From Buchnera aphidicola (Pemphigus immunis) (GTDB taxonomy: Bacteria > Pseudomonadota > Gammaproteobacteria > Enterobacterales > Enterobacteriaceae): 64,000 nucleotides of DNA. A program made the position numbers and the translations under genes. This document shows positions 42,997 to 53,134 of the stretch, one piece after another (position 1 is the first letter of the stretch; each line of letters starts with the position of its first letter). The notes under the pieces were generated by a model, which was given only the letters and a program-made list of their open reading frames with translations, was not told where the DNA came from and searched no databases. The stretch covers positions 533,570 to 597,569 of the forward strand of contig NZ_OZ060408.1 in NCBI RefSeq assembly GCF_964059115.1, in the 5' to 3' direction.

Positions 42997-43323
42997 ATTA
43001 ATATAATTAAATTCCATAAAATAGCAGATAAATTAATGTTCTCGATACAAGATGTATTAGATAATTACCTTGGTAACGCTGATATAGATTGTGAAATACA
43101 ATACCATACTATGACGATACTTTTTGATAACAAAAATAAAATTATCATTAATCGACAAGAATCATTAAAACAAATTTGGTTAGCTACAAAAAGGCATGGA
43201 TATCATTTTGAATATAAAGAAAAAAAATGGATATGTAATAAATCTAAAAAAAATTTTTGGGATATATTAACTCAAACTTGTGTAGAAGAAAGCAATGAAT
43301 TGATACAATTTAAAATAAAATAA
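42997..43323 (+). CDS. cyaY: Iron-sulfur assembly protein CyaY (frataxin), probable ATT start
   Basis: CyaY is bacterial frataxin, which binds iron and modulates IscS. The first ATG in frame (43036) would lack the first helix. Upstream, the frame reads NIIKFHKIADKLMFS, aligning without gaps with E. coli NDSEFHRLADQLWLT. The codon at the position of the E. coli initiator is ATT at 42997, five bases after AAGGGGG. This gives 108 residues (E. coli 106). DIDCEI, KIIINRQE, QIWLATKRHGYHF and the C-terminal WICNKS and FWD match the family. It is divergent from dapF. Confidence 0.9.
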   Translation: MNIIKFHKIADKLMFSIQDVLDNYLGNADIDCEIQYHTMTILFDNKNKIIINRQESLKQIWLATKRHGYHFEYKEKKWICNKSKKNFWDILTQTCVEESNELIQFKIK

Positions 43324-43526
43324 AAATTATTTATAATAAATTTATATTTTTATTTTAAATAATAGTTATTTTTTTTGATAAATTTATTAATTAGTTGATT
43401 ATTTATTTATTTACAAGCATTATATTTATTAAAAATTAAGAAACTATATCTATATATATACGAAAATTTTGATAGCATAGAATATTATTACTAAAAAGTA
43501 TAACTATTTTTCTAAAAAATAAAAAA

Positions 43527-44453
43527 ATGCTAAAAAAAATATTAAGAATTGCTACTAGGAAAAGTCCTTTAGCTTTGTTACAAAGTAATTTTATAAAAAA
43601 AATTTTATTATATTTCTATCCTAATTTAATTGTTACATTAATACCAATTGTTACACGCGGTGATATGATTTTGCATCAATCTTTATCAAAAATTGGTGGA
43701 AAAGGCCTTTTTATTAAAGAATTAGAATTAGCTTTATTAGAAAATAGGGCAGATATAGCTGTACATTCTATGAAAGATATACCTAATACGATTCCATCGG
43801 AGTTATGTTTATCTAGTATTTGTAGTAGAGGCAATGCTTTAGACGCATTAGTTTCCAACAATTATCAATCCATTGATGAATTACCTGAAAAAGCAATAAT
43901 AGGTACTTCGAGTCCAAGAAGAAAAGCACAATTAATTAGATATCGTCCTGATTTAATTATTCATCCAATACGAGGAAATATTAATACTCGTTTAAAAAAA
44001 TTAGATGAAGGTAAGTATACAGCTATTATTTTAGCTACAGAAGGATTAAAGAGATTAGGATTAAGAAATCGCATTAGTCAAATTATACCAGCAGAATTAT
44101 CCCTTCCCTCTTGTGGTCAAGGTGCTATTGGTGTTGAATATAGATTAAAGGACAACAATATCTCTTTGCTTTTAAAAAAAATAAAAGATAAAAATACTGA
44201 ATTGATTATAAAAGCAGAAAGAGCTTTTTGTAAAAAAATGAATGCTGGATGTCAAATTCCAGTTGCTAGCTACGCTGTTTTAATTAAAAATGAATTGTGG
44301 TTAAGAGGTTTAGTATGTTCTCCTGATGGAAAAATATTTCTATCAGGAGAAAAAATAGGTAAACCAAATTTTGGAGAAAATATGGGAAATGAACTTGCTA
44401 TTGAATTATTGAATAAAGGCGCTTTAAAAATATTAAAAAATATTTTTTTTTGA
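43527..44453 (+). CDS. hemC: Porphobilinogen deaminase (hydroxymethylbilane synthase)
   Basis: HemC polymerises four porphobilinogens into hydroxymethylbilane in heme synthesis. It has 308 residues (E. coli 313). [11 protein letters not shown] begins the protein, HSMKDIP and RRKAQL bind the cofactor, and C242 in NAGCQIPVA carries the dipyrromethane cofactor, the same number as in E. coli. It is followed by hemD after 15 bp in a hemCD operon. Confidence 0.97.
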   Translation: MLKKILRIATRKSPLALLQSNFIKKILLYFYPNLIVTLIPIVTRGDMILHQSLSKIGGKGLFIKELELALLENRADIAVHSMKDIPNTIPSELCLSSICSRGNALDALVSNNYQSIDELPEKAIIGTSSPRRKAQLIRYRPDLIIHPIRGNINTRLKKLDEGKYTAIILATEGLKRLGLRNRISQIIPAELSLPSCGQGAIGVEYRLKDNNISLLLKKIKDKNTELIIKAERAFCKKMNAGCQIPVASYAVLIKNELWLRGLVCSPDGKIFLSGEKIGKPNFGENMGNELAIELLNKGALKILKNIFF

Positions 44454-44468
44454 TAAAAATAAAATAAA

Positions 44469-45212
44469 ATGACAATATTAATTACTCGTCCTTTACCAGA
44501 AGGTAAAAAATTAGTTTCTATGTTACATGATGTTGGAATTAAATCGTATTTATTGTCTTTAATTAAATTTCGTCCAGGATCTGGATTAAAAAAGTTATTA
44601 AATCAAATTAGTCAATTAAAAAATAGAGATATGATTTTCAGTCTTTCTAAACAAGCTATTTATTATACTAATATTTATCTAAATAAAAATAATGTAACAT
44701 GGCCATCCTTTGTAAAATATTATGCTATTGGTCCTAAAACTGGATCTATATTACATAAATATAGTGGTCATAATATAGTATATCCGAAAAAAAAGTATAA
44801 CACTGAAGAATTAATAAGTTTATTGAATACAAAAGAAATAAAAAATAAAACAGCTATTATTTTACAAAATAAGTACGGACGAACTTTATTACAAAAAAGA
44901 CTTATAAATTATGGCGTTAAAGTTAACAAAATAGAATGTTATGAGATTATTTTCAATAATGTTGATGGTGTTAAAATAGGTAAAAAATTAAAAGAAAAAA
45001 ATATAAAAACATTAGTAATTACCAGTGGTTTAATTTTAAAACAATTTCATAAAATTATTTCAATTTCTGAAACAAACAAATGGATTTTAAATTGTAAAAT
45101 AATTGTTGTAAGTAATAGAATAGCTAATCTGGCACTTGAACTAGGATGGAATAATATTAAAATAATTTATAATATCAGCAACGAAAAAATTATCAATACT
45201 TTAATAAAATAA
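44469..45212 (+). CDS. hemD: Uroporphyrinogen-III synthase
   Basis: HemD closes and inverts ring D of hydroxymethylbilane. It has 247 residues (E. coli 246). This family diverges fast; ILITRPLPEGKKLVSML at the N-terminus, FSLSKQAI, YYAIGPKTG and TSGLILKQF are the recognisable parts. Operon position after hemC supports the call. HemX and HemY, downstream in E. coli, are missing. Confidence 0.92.
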   Translation: MTILITRPLPEGKKLVSMLHDVGIKSYLLSLIKFRPGSGLKKLLNQISQLKNRDMIFSLSKQAIYYTNIYLNKNNVTWPSFVKYYAIGPKTGSILHKYSGHNIVYPKKKYNTEELISLLNTKEIKNKTAIILQNKYGRTLLQKRLINYGVKVNKIECYEIIFNNVDGVKIGKKLKEKNIKTLVITSGLILKQFHKIISISETNKWILNCKIIVVSNRIANLALELGWNNIKIIYNISNEKIINTLIK

Positions 45213-45265
45213 TACTATTTATTATATTTTTTATTCACTAATTTATTTTTTAAAAAAAATAATTA

Positions 45266-45339
45266 TCGGCGAGAGAGGATTTGAACCTCCGACCCACTGG
45301 TCCCAAACCAGTTGCGCTACCAAACTGCGCTACTCGCCG
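45266..45339 (-). tRNA. tRNA-Pro (anticodon TGG)
   Basis: The minus strand starts CGGCGAG and ends CTCGCCG with discriminator A. The anticodon stem ACTGG/CCAGT encloses TTTGGGA, giving TGG. It matches E. coli proM. CCA is not encoded. It is last in an Arg-His-Pro cluster. Confidence 0.97.
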
Positions 45340-45353
45340 AAATTTATATTAAT

Positions 45354-45430
45354 TGGGGTGGTTAATGGGACTTGAACCCATGACCACTGGAATCACAATC
45401 CAGCGCTCTACCAACTGAGCTATAACCACC
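45354..45430 (-). tRNA. tRNA-His (anticodon GTG)
   Basis: The minus strand starts GGTGGTTATAGCTCAG, including the G at position -1 needed by HisRS, paired with C73, and CCA is encoded. The anticodon loop carries GTG. It matches E. coli hisR. Confidence 0.97.
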
Positions 45431-45467
45431 AAAATAATTTTATAAATTAATGCTAACTTAAATACTT

Positions 45468-45541
45468 TGCGTCCGACAGGATTTGAACCTGAAACCTCTG
45501 CCTTCGGAGGGCAGAACTCTATCCAATTGAGCTACGGACGC
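45468..45541 (-). tRNA. tRNA-Arg (anticodon CCG)
   Basis: The acceptor stem is GCGTCCG/CGGACGC with discriminator A. The anticodon stem CTGCC/GGCAG encloses CTCCGAA, giving CCG, as in E. coli argX. It heads the argX-hisR-proM cluster; leuT, between hisR and proM in E. coli, is gone. CCA is not encoded. Confidence 0.96.
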
Positions 45542-45691
45542 AAAATTAAATTTATTATTTAAATGAATAATAAAATTATTAAGAAATAATGTCCAGCTTT
45601 TTTATAAAAAAAATGGAATAAATATTAATAAATTTATACCTTTTAAAAATAAATTTAAAATTTTTGAATTATGTTATTAATATTAATAACA

Positions 45692-46951
45692 CTAAGATCT
45701 TTTCATCATATTAAAAAATTCATCATTGGTTTTAGTCATTGCTAATTTATTAATTAAAAATTCCATGGCATCAATTTCGCTCATCGGATGTATAATTTTT
45801 CTTAAAATCCACATTTTTTGAAGTTCTTCAGGTAAAGTTAATAATTCTTCTTTTCTGGTTCCGGAACGATTATAATCAATAGCTGGAAAAACTCTTTTTT
45901 CTGAAATTTTCCTTGATAACAGTAATTCCATATTGCCTGTACCTTTAAATTCTTCGTATATTACTTCATCCATTTTAGAACCAGTATCTACTAAAGCAGT
46001 TGCAATAATAGTTAAGCTTCCTCCTTCTTCTACGTTACGAGCAGCACCAAAGAAACGTTTAGGTCGATGTAATGCATTGGCATCAACACCACCTGTAAGT
46101 ACTTTCCCAGACGCAGGAACAACAGTATTATAAGCTCTGGCTAATCGGGTAATAGAATCTAATAGTATAATTACATCTTTTTTATGCTCTACTAATCTTT
46201 TTGCTTTTTCAATAACCATTTCAGCTACTTGAACATGTCTAGAAGCGGGTTCATCAAAAGTAGAAGCAACAACTTCTCCTTTAACTAATCTTTGCATTTC
46301 TGTCACTTCTTCGGGACGTTCATCAATTAGTAACACCATTAAAACACAATCTGGATGATTATAAGCTATACTTTGAGCAATATTTTGTAACAACATTGTT
46401 TTTCCAGCTTTTGGAGGAGCTACTATTAAACCTCTTTGTCCTCTTCCAATAGGAGACGCTAAATCTAAAACACGTGCTGTTAAATCTTCTGTTGAACCGT
46501 TTCCCCTTTCCATTCTTAAACGAGAATTAGCGTGTAACGGTGTTAAATTTTCAAATAAAATCTTACTCCTAGCATTTTCTGGTTTATCATAATTTACTTC
46601 ATTCACTTTAAGAAGAGCAAAATATCTTTCTCCTTCTTTAGGAGGACGAATTTTACCAGAAATGGTATCTCCTGTTCGTAAATTAAATCTACGAATTTGA
46701 CTAGGAGAAACATATATGTCATCAGGACCAGCTAAATAAGAACTATCAGCTGAACGTAAAAAACCAAAACCATCCTGCAATATTTCTAATACTCCATTTC
46801 CAAAAATATCTTCTCCACTTTTAGCATGTTGCTTTAAAATAGAAAAAATAATATCTTGCTTACGCATACGTGCTAAATTTTCCAACCCTATATTTTCGCC
46901 AAGAGTAATTAATTCAGAAACCGGCATATTTTTAAGTTCGGTAAGATTCAT
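45692..46951 (-). CDS. rho: Transcription termination factor Rho
   Basis: Rho is the hexameric RNA helicase that ends transcription at sites without hairpins. The 419 residues equal E. coli and are highly conserved. The RNA-binding cold-shock-like domain is about 50-125 (GFGFLRS at 61-67). Walker A APPKAGKT is at 178-185, the Q-loop/R-loop segments follow and the C-terminus is intact. It is downstream of trxA on the minus strand, as in E. coli. Confidence 0.98.
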   Translation of the reverse strand: MNLTELKNMPVSELITLGENIGLENLARMRKQDIIFSILKQHAKSGEDIFGNGVLEILQDGFGFLRSADSSYLAGPDDIYVSPSQIRRFNLRTGDTISGKIRPPKEGERYFALLKVNEVNYDKPENARSKILFENLTPLHANSRLRMERGNGSTEDLTARVLDLASPIGRGQRGLIVAPPKAGKTMLLQNIAQSIAYNHPDCVLMVLLIDERPEEVTEMQRLVKGEVVASTFDEPASRHVQVAEMVIEKAKRLVEHKKDVIILLDSITRLARAYNTVVPASGKVLTGGVDANALHRPKRFFGAARNVEEGGSLTIIATALVDTGSKMDEVIYEEFKGTGNMELLLSRKISEKRVFPAIDYNRSGTRKEELLTLPEELQKMWILRKIIHPMSEIDAMEFLINKLAMTKTNDEFFNMMKRS

Positions 46952-47148
46952 AATGGTGGGTTCTTAATAAACTTGCGGTAAATATCTAAATGAGGTTTAT
47001 AATTGATATGGTTATATTATCCATCTTTTTTATATTAATTTGTTAAACAATTAAATTTTTAACATAAATATATTTTATTTTATCATAATTTTTTTAAACA
47101 GTCTAGCGGTTCTATATAAATTTTAAAAAACCGCTATTCTATATAAAA

Positions 47149-47481
47149 TTATAATAAATATTTATTTAAAAATGTTTTTAATTGTATTTTAGAAAGTGCA
47201 CCTATTTTAGTTTTTAGTAGTGTTCCATTTTTAAATAACAACAAAGCAGGAATTCCCCTAATAGAATATTTAGGAGCTGTATTGGGATTTTTATCAATAT
47301 TTATTTTAGCTACAATTAACTTATCTTGATACTCAGTAGCGATTTCTTCCAAAATAGGAGCTAACATTTTACATGGATTACACCATTCTGCCCAAAAATC
47401 AACTAATATAAAATTTTTTTCTTGCAATATATTTTTTTCGAAATTTTCATCATTAACATTGATAATTTTCGTATTATTCAT
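47149..47481 (-). CDS. trxA: Thioredoxin 1
   Basis: TrxA is the general cytoplasmic dithiol reductant. It has 110 residues (E. coli 109). The redox site is C34 and C37 in AEWCNPCK; the usual WCGPC glycine is replaced by asparagine. The cis-proline loop [11 protein letters not shown] is present. It lies upstream of rho and downstream of the leu cluster. Confidence 0.96.
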   Translation of the reverse strand: MNNTKIINVNDENFEKNILQEKNFILVDFWAEWCNPCKMLAPILEEIATEYQDKLIVAKINIDKNPNTAPKYSIRGIPALLLFKNGTLLKTKIGALSKIQLKTFLNKYLL

Positions 47482-47573
47482 TTTTTTTCCAATTTTTTTA
47501 ATATTTTGTACTATTATAGTATATATTATTTTTTAAAATATTGATTTATATTATATTTTTATTTGATAAAAAA

Positions 47574-48182
47574 TTATTTTTTTATAAAAAAATCAAATAT
47601 TTTTTTTTCATATTGAGTTATTTTTTCTTCATTTTTTATTGTTAAATCAATTTGATCCAATTGATGCATAATACAAAATTTATGTAATTCATCAATTTTA
47701 AAATAATAAGAGTAATTTTTTGCTAAAATTATATTATTTTGTAAATCTATTGTGAAACTTATATTTGTATAATTTGATGTTATATCAAATAAAGTATTAA
47801 TTTTTCTTTCAGATAGAATAATTGGTATTAAATGATTATTTAAACAATTATTATAAAATATATCACCGAAACTAGAAGCAATAATGACTTTGAAACCATA
47901 ATCCATTAAAGCCCATACTGCATGCTCTCGTGAAGAACCGCATCCAAAATTATCTCTAGTTAGTAAAATAGATGATTTTTCATAACGAGAGTCATTTAAT
48001 ATAAAATTTTTATTTATACTTTTACCTGCATTGTCATTAAAACGCCAGTTATAAAATAAATATTTACCAAATCCTTTTTTGTTAATTTTTTTCAAAAATT
48101 GTTTTGGAATAATTACATCAGTATCTATATTGGATATATTGATTGGTATCACAATACCGGTATATCGATTTAATAGTGTCAT
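47574..48182 (-). CDS. leuD: 3-isopropylmalate dehydratase small subunit
   Basis: LeuD is the swivelling-domain subunit that pairs with LeuC to isomerise 2- to 3-isopropylmalate. It has 202 residues (E. coli 201). NISNIDTDVIIPKQFLK at the N-terminus and NFGCGSSREHAVWAL are the family signatures. It is last in leuA-leuB-leuC-leuD, 12 bp after leuC. Confidence 0.97.
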   Translation of the reverse strand: MTLLNRYTGIVIPINISNIDTDVIIPKQFLKKINKKGFGKYLFYNWRFNDNAGKSINKNFILNDSRYEKSSILLTRDNFGCGSSREHAVWALMDYGFKVIIASSFGDIFYNNCLNNHLIPIILSERKINTLFDITSNYTNISFTIDLQNNIILAKNYSYYFKIDELHKFCIMHQLDQIDLTIKNEEKITQYEKKIFDFFIKK

Positions 48183-48194
48183 TTTTTTCCTATT

Positions 48195-49592
48195 TTAAAT
48201 TTTTCTAATATCTACAAAATGACCAAAAATAGCAGCAGCAGCAGCCATTGCAGGACTAACCAAATGCGTTCTTCCATCCCTACCTTGTCTTCCCTCAAAA
48301 TTTCTATTACTAGTAGAAGCACAACGTTCTTTAGGTTTTAAACGATCTAAGTTCATTCCTAAGCACATGGAACAACCAGGTAAACGCCATTCAAAACCTG
48401 CGTTAATAAATATTTTGTCTAATCCTTCTTCTTCTGCTTGTAATTTTACCATTCCTGAACCTGGTACGACTATAGCATGCACATTTTCAGCAACATGTTT
48501 ATTTTTAACAATATTTGCAGCTGCTCGTAAATCTTCAATTCTTGAATTAGTGCATGAACCAATAAATACTTTATCAATAGAAAGATTCTTTAAGTATGTA
48601 CCTGGTTTTAAACCCATATAAAATAAAGATTTTTTAGCTGATTCTTGTTGGGAAATATTGTTGTATGAATCTATATCAGGAATTGGTTCATCTATAGATA
48701 CAACTTGATCTGGTTTTGTGCCCCATGTAATTTGAGGTGCTAAATCAGATATATTTATAGAAATTTTTTTATCAAAAAAAGCATTATCATCTGATTTTAA
48801 AGTATTCCAGTAATTTATAGCATTATTCCAATTTTTATTTTTTGGGCTATAAGATTTATTTTTTAAATAATCATATGTGATTACATCAGGAGCTATTATT
48901 CCTGATTTTGCACCCATTTCTATAGACATATTACATATAGTCATGCGAGATTCCATACTTAATTTTGAAATGACACCACCAGAAAATTCTATTACATAAC
49001 CTATTCCTCCAGAAGTGGTAAGTTTTCTTATTATCGATAAAATAATATCTTTTGCAAAAATCATAGGATTAATATTACCGATAACTTCAATATTCATGGT
49101 CTTTAAACGGTTTTGTTTTAATGTTTGCGTTGCAAGAACATGTTCTACTTCTGAAGTACCGATTCCAAAAGCTAAAGCACCAAAAGCTCCATGAGTAGAA
49201 GTATGAGAATCTCCGCATACAATTAACATACCAGGTAATGTCATACCTTTCTCGGGGCCTAAAACATGTACTATACCTTGATGAGGATGATTAATGTCAT
49301 ATAATTTAATATTGAAATCTTTACAATTTTTAGATAATTCTTCCATTTGTATTTTGGCCATATATTCAGAATTTTTAATATCTCGATTATGGGTAGGCAC
49401 ATTGTGATCCATTGTTGCAAAAGTTTTGTTAGGTTGTCTAATTTTTCTATTTTTTAAACGAAGTGAATTAAATGCTTGAGGGGAAGTAACTTCATGAATC
49501 AAATGTAAATCAATATATAAAATTGATGTCATATTATTTTGTTCATATACTATATGTGAATCATACAATTTGTGATATAAAGTTTTTCCCAT
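48195..49592 (-). CDS. leuC: 3-isopropylmalate dehydratase large subunit
   Basis: LeuC is the aconitase-family subunit carrying the [4Fe-4S] cluster. It has 465 residues (E. coli 466). [12 protein letters not shown], then [13 protein letters not shown] and [10 protein letters not shown] provide the cluster cysteines; the start gives [15 protein letters not shown], as in E. coli MAKTLYEKLFDAHVV. It starts one base after the leuB stop. Confidence 0.98.
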   Translation of the reverse strand: MGKTLYHKLYDSHIVYEQNNMTSILYIDLHLIHEVTSPQAFNSLRLKNRKIRQPNKTFATMDHNVPTHNRDIKNSEYMAKIQMEELSKNCKDFNIKLYDINHPHQGIVHVLGPEKGMTLPGMLIVCGDSHTSTHGAFGALAFGIGTSEVEHVLATQTLKQNRLKTMNIEVIGNINPMIFAKDIILSIIRKLTTSGGIGYVIEFSGGVISKLSMESRMTICNMSIEMGAKSGIIAPDVITYDYLKNKSYSPKNKNWNNAINYWNTLKSDDNAFFDKKISINISDLAPQITWGTKPDQVVSIDEPIPDIDSYNNISQQESAKKSLFYMGLKPGTYLKNLSIDKVFIGSCTNSRIEDLRAAANIVKNKHVAENVHAIVVPGSGMVKLQAEEEGLDKIFINAGFEWRLPGCSMCLGMNLDRLKPKERCASTSNRNFEGRQGRDGRTHLVSPAMAAAAAIFGHFVDIRKI

Positions 49593-49593
49593 T

Positions 49594-50688
49594 TTATATT
49601 CTCTTCTTTAATATATCAGCAATAATGTTACCGATATCATTAGTACTCACATATTTCTCTTTATCATTAGCTATGTCTAAAGTTCTATAACCTTGTTTTA
49701 AAGTATCAATAACAGCAGATTCTATATGATCTGATATCGTGGGTAATTTCATTGTATAACGTACTAACATAGCTATCGAGAGAATTTGTGCTATTGGATT
49801 AGCTATGTTCTTTCCTGCAATATCTGGAGCTGATCCGCCTGCTGGTTCATATAAACCAAAATTGCTGTCATTTAAACTGGCAGAAGGTAACATTCCTATA
49901 GAACCTGTAATTATAGCACATTCATCGGATAAAATATCTCCAAAAAGATTAGAAGTTAAAATAACATCAAATTTATTGGGATTTTTAATTACTTGCATAG
50001 CAGCATGATCTATGTATAAATGAGATAACTTTACGTCAGGATACTCTTTTGAGATCATATCTACTGTTTCTCTCCATAGTACAGAACTCTCTAATACATT
50101 TGCTTTATCTACAGATGTAATCTTACATTTACGATTTTGTGCTAATTTAAAACCAACATGTGCAATACGTTTAATTTCAGATGCATAATATATTTCAGTA
50201 TCAAATGCTTTTTTATCTTTAGTATCTTTAATATAACCTTTCGGTTTTCCAAAATAAATACCTCCTGTCAATTCACGAACACATAAAATGTCAAATCCTT
50301 TTTCACTAATATCATGTCGCAAAGGAGATAAATGATTTAATGAAGAGTATAATTTAGCAGGTCTAAGATTAGAAAATAAATTAAAATACTTTCTTATTGG
50401 TAATAAAGCAGCTCTTTCTGGTTGTTGATCGGCTGGTAAATGTTGCCATTTTGGACCGCCTACAGAACCAAATAAAATAGCATCAGATTTTTTACAACCA
50501 TCAAGCGTTTCTTTAGGTAATGCTTTGCCATATTTATCAATAGCGATACCTCCTATATCATATTCTGTAGTATTAATTTTTAATTTATATTTTTCTTTTA
50601 ATACTTTTAAAATTTTAAATGCTTCTTGCATTATTTCCGGGCCTATTCCATCACCTGGTAAAATTGCTAAATTGTATATTTTTTTCAT
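49594..50688 (-). CDS. leuB: 3-isopropylmalate dehydrogenase
   Basis: LeuB oxidatively decarboxylates 3-isopropylmalate to 2-ketoisocaproate with NAD. It has 364 residues (E. coli 363). [39 protein letters not shown] and [10 protein letters not shown] are the substrate- and metal-binding segments. It is tightly joined to leuC but 467 bp downstream of leuA. Confidence 0.98.
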   Translation of the reverse strand: MKKIYNLAILPGDGIGPEIMQEAFKILKVLKEKYKLKINTTEYDIGGIAIDKYGKALPKETLDGCKKSDAILFGSVGGPKWQHLPADQQPERAALLPIRKYFNLFSNLRPAKLYSSLNHLSPLRHDISEKGFDILCVRELTGGIYFGKPKGYIKDTKDKKAFDTEIYYASEIKRIAHVGFKLAQNRKCKITSVDKANVLESSVLWRETVDMISKEYPDVKLSHLYIDHAAMQVIKNPNKFDVILTSNLFGDILSDECAIITGSIGMLPSASLNDSNFGLYEPAGGSAPDIAGKNIANPIAQILSIAMLVRYTMKLPTISDHIESAVIDTLKQGYRTLDIANDKEKYVSTNDIGNIIADILKKRI

Positions 50689-51155
50689 AATAAAATAACT
50701 CTAAATTTTTATATTTCTATTTAATAAATATATTTATATTTTTATATTTTACTATCGTTTTTTATAAAGAAAATTATTTGATTATTTTTTAGTTTTATAT
50801 TTTTAAAAAAAATTTCATATAAAAAATATTTAATATATATTAAAATTTAATAAAAATATCAAAATACAAAAAAAATATGTAATTCTATTATTTAGTGTAT
50901 ATTATATCATTTTATTTTTAATATAAAATTAATAGTTATATTTATCTCAATTAAATTTTTATTAATTATTTATATTTTATTTTAAAAATAAATTTTAAAG
51001 AATATATTTATTTGCAAAACTATTTTTTAATTTGGATTCTATATATCATAAAAAATAGATTTTTTGATTATTTTTAATTTTATTTAATGTAATAAAAATA
51101 GTTTTTAAAGTAAATTAAGTGATTCAATTTATAATAATCGATTTTATTTTTTTAT
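50689..51155. other. 467-bp gap inside the leu cluster, between leuA and leuB
   Basis: Between leuA and leuB on the minus strand lies almost pure A+T sequence without a recognisable gene. In E. coli leuA and leuB are almost contiguous. It might hold an internal promoter for leuBCD or the relic of a lost gene. I cannot identify a hexamer pair. Confidence 0.55.
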
Positions 51156-52703
51156 TTATTTTTTTATATTTTTTAATATAATATTTACTTTATTGGCTCT
51201 CCATATGTTATTTAATATATGAATTATAGCTAGAGCAGTTGATTCAGCAATATCTTTTGCATTACCGATACCATAAAATTGACGTTTTTTATATTCAATT
51301 TGTACTTTTGTTGATATTTCAATATGAATTTTTTTCTTTTTAGTAATTAATTGAATGTTTTTTAAAAATATAGGGAAATTAGCTATTTTATTTAATGTTA
51401 TATATATGGAATTAATTAATCCTTTTTTGGTTTTTGTTTCCGCAATTTTTATTTTTTTCCCACAATATAATTCTATACTGGAAAAAGTAATACCAATAGA
51501 TTGTTTTTGAACATCAATTTTTTTTAAACGAAAATGTTCATTATCATTTTCTTTTTGATCAATAAAAGCTAATGCTTCTAATTCATAATCAAATACTTGT
51601 CCTTTTTTATCGGCTAGTTTTAAGAAAGAATTATATAATATATCTAAATTATATAATTTTTCATCGTAACCCATTTCTATCATATGATATTTTACAGCAG
51701 CTCTACCAGAACGTGATGTTAAATTTAATTTAATAGGTTTTAAACCAATACTTTCTGGTGTAATTATTTCATAATTTTTCCTATTTTTTAATATACCATC
51801 TTGATGAATACCTGATGAATGAGAAAAAGCATTAGTTCCTACAATAGCCTTATTCGATGGAATAAAAGTGTTACAAATTTCACTAATTAATTTACTAGTT
51901 TTATATATTTTTTTATGTTTAATGTTAGTGTGTAAATTTAAATTATTTTTTTTAAGTTTTATAGCTATAATAACTTCTTCTAATGCTGTATTACCTGCTC
52001 TTTCACCCATACCATTCATAGTTCCCTCTATTTGACGAACACCAGCTTGAATTGCTGTTATAGAGTTAGCAGTAGCCATACCTAAATCATTATGACAATG
52101 AACGGATAAAACTACCTTATCAATATTAGGTACTTTGTTATATAAAGATTTTATAATTTGACTAAACTCATGAGGAATTGTACAACCAACAGTATCCGGA
52201 ATATTAATAGTTGTTGCTCCTGCTTTTATGACATTTTCAACTATATAACATAACTGATTTATAGGAGTTCGTCCTGCATCTTCACAAGAAAATTCAATAT
52301 CATTTGTATAACGTTTTGCTTGTTTAATAGAAAATACAGCCATATCTATTATTTCTGAAAAACTTTTTTTTAATTTAGATTTAACATGTAATGGAGAAGT
52401 ACCTAAAAAGATATGAATACGAAAGTTTTTTGCAAACCGCATAGCTTCAGCAGCGACGTCAATATCTTTTTGTACACATCTAGCTAAACTACATATTATG
52501 CTATTTTTTAATTTTTTAGAAATAGCTTCTACTGATTTAAAATCACCAGGAGATGAAATAGGAAAACCAGCTTCTATAATATCAATTCCCATTTCTTCCA
52601 AAGATAAAGCTATTTTTAATTTTTTTTTCGTACTGAGACTTGATTGAAGAGCTTGTTCACCGTCACGTAAAGTGGTATCAAAAATAATAATTTGTTCGCT
52701 CAT
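51156..52703 (-). CDS. leuA: 2-isopropylmalate synthase
   Basis: LeuA condenses acetyl-CoA and 2-ketoisovalerate, the first committed step to leucine. It has 515 residues (E. coli 523). R13 and D14 in TTLRDGEQ and the metal-binding HCHNDLGMA mark the TIM-barrel; [10 protein letters not shown] follows. The C-terminal leucine-binding regulatory domain (about 390-515) is present, with [17 protein letters not shown] ribosome-binding site AGGA precedes the ATG. It heads the cluster. Confidence 0.97.
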   Translation of the reverse strand: MSEQIIIFDTTLRDGEQALQSSLSTKKKLKIALSLEEMGIDIIEAGFPISSPGDFKSVEAISKKLKNSIICSLARCVQKDIDVAAEAMRFAKNFRIHIFLGTSPLHVKSKLKKSFSEIIDMAVFSIKQAKRYTNDIEFSCEDAGRTPINQLCYIVENVIKAGATTINIPDTVGCTIPHEFSQIIKSLYNKVPNIDKVVLSVHCHNDLGMATANSITAIQAGVRQIEGTMNGMGERAGNTALEEVIIAIKLKKNNLNLHTNIKHKKIYKTSKLISEICNTFIPSNKAIVGTNAFSHSSGIHQDGILKNRKNYEIITPESIGLKPIKLNLTSRSGRAAVKYHMIEMGYDEKLYNLDILYNSFLKLADKKGQVFDYELEALAFIDQKENDNEHFRLKKIDVQKQSIGITFSSIELYCGKKIKIAETKTKKGLINSIYITLNKIANFPIFLKNIQLITKKKKIHIEISTKVQIEYKKRQFYGIGNAKDIAESTALAIIHILNNIWRANKVNIILKNIKK

Positions 52704-53134
52704 TAAATTTTCCTATAAATTTTAATATTGATTAGATATTAATATAACATTTAATATTAGTGAAAAATATATTTATTCAAATAACAGTATTTTTATAAAT
52801 ATATGTATACGACTAAAAATACATTTTTATATTTTATATTTTATATTTTATAAATGAAAAATTCTTTTAATAATAAATATCATTTTTTTTAAAAAAATTT
52901 CACTTTAAATATTAAAAATATTCTTTCAATAAAAAATTTATAATTCAGAAATTATTTTCTAAATTTTTTTAATTATTTTAAAAATGGTAAATAATTCTTT
53001 GCAATTTAAAAAATAAAATATTAATTTTATTAAATAAGTAATTAATTTTAATATTTTTAGTTGAGATAAATGAGGTTTTTATTTAAAAAAATAAAACTAA
53101 TTTTTTATAAAAAGTATTTTTAATATATTTTGCA
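52704..53134. other. Gene-free stretch between rep 3' end and leuA
   Basis: These 431 bases separate rep and leuA, both on the minus strand, so the leuA promoter should be here. I find no leader peptide rich in leucine codons and no strong attenuator. A short hairpin (TTTTATTT/AAATAAAA, near 53077-53096) lies just after rep and may slow transcription. Confidence 0.5.
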
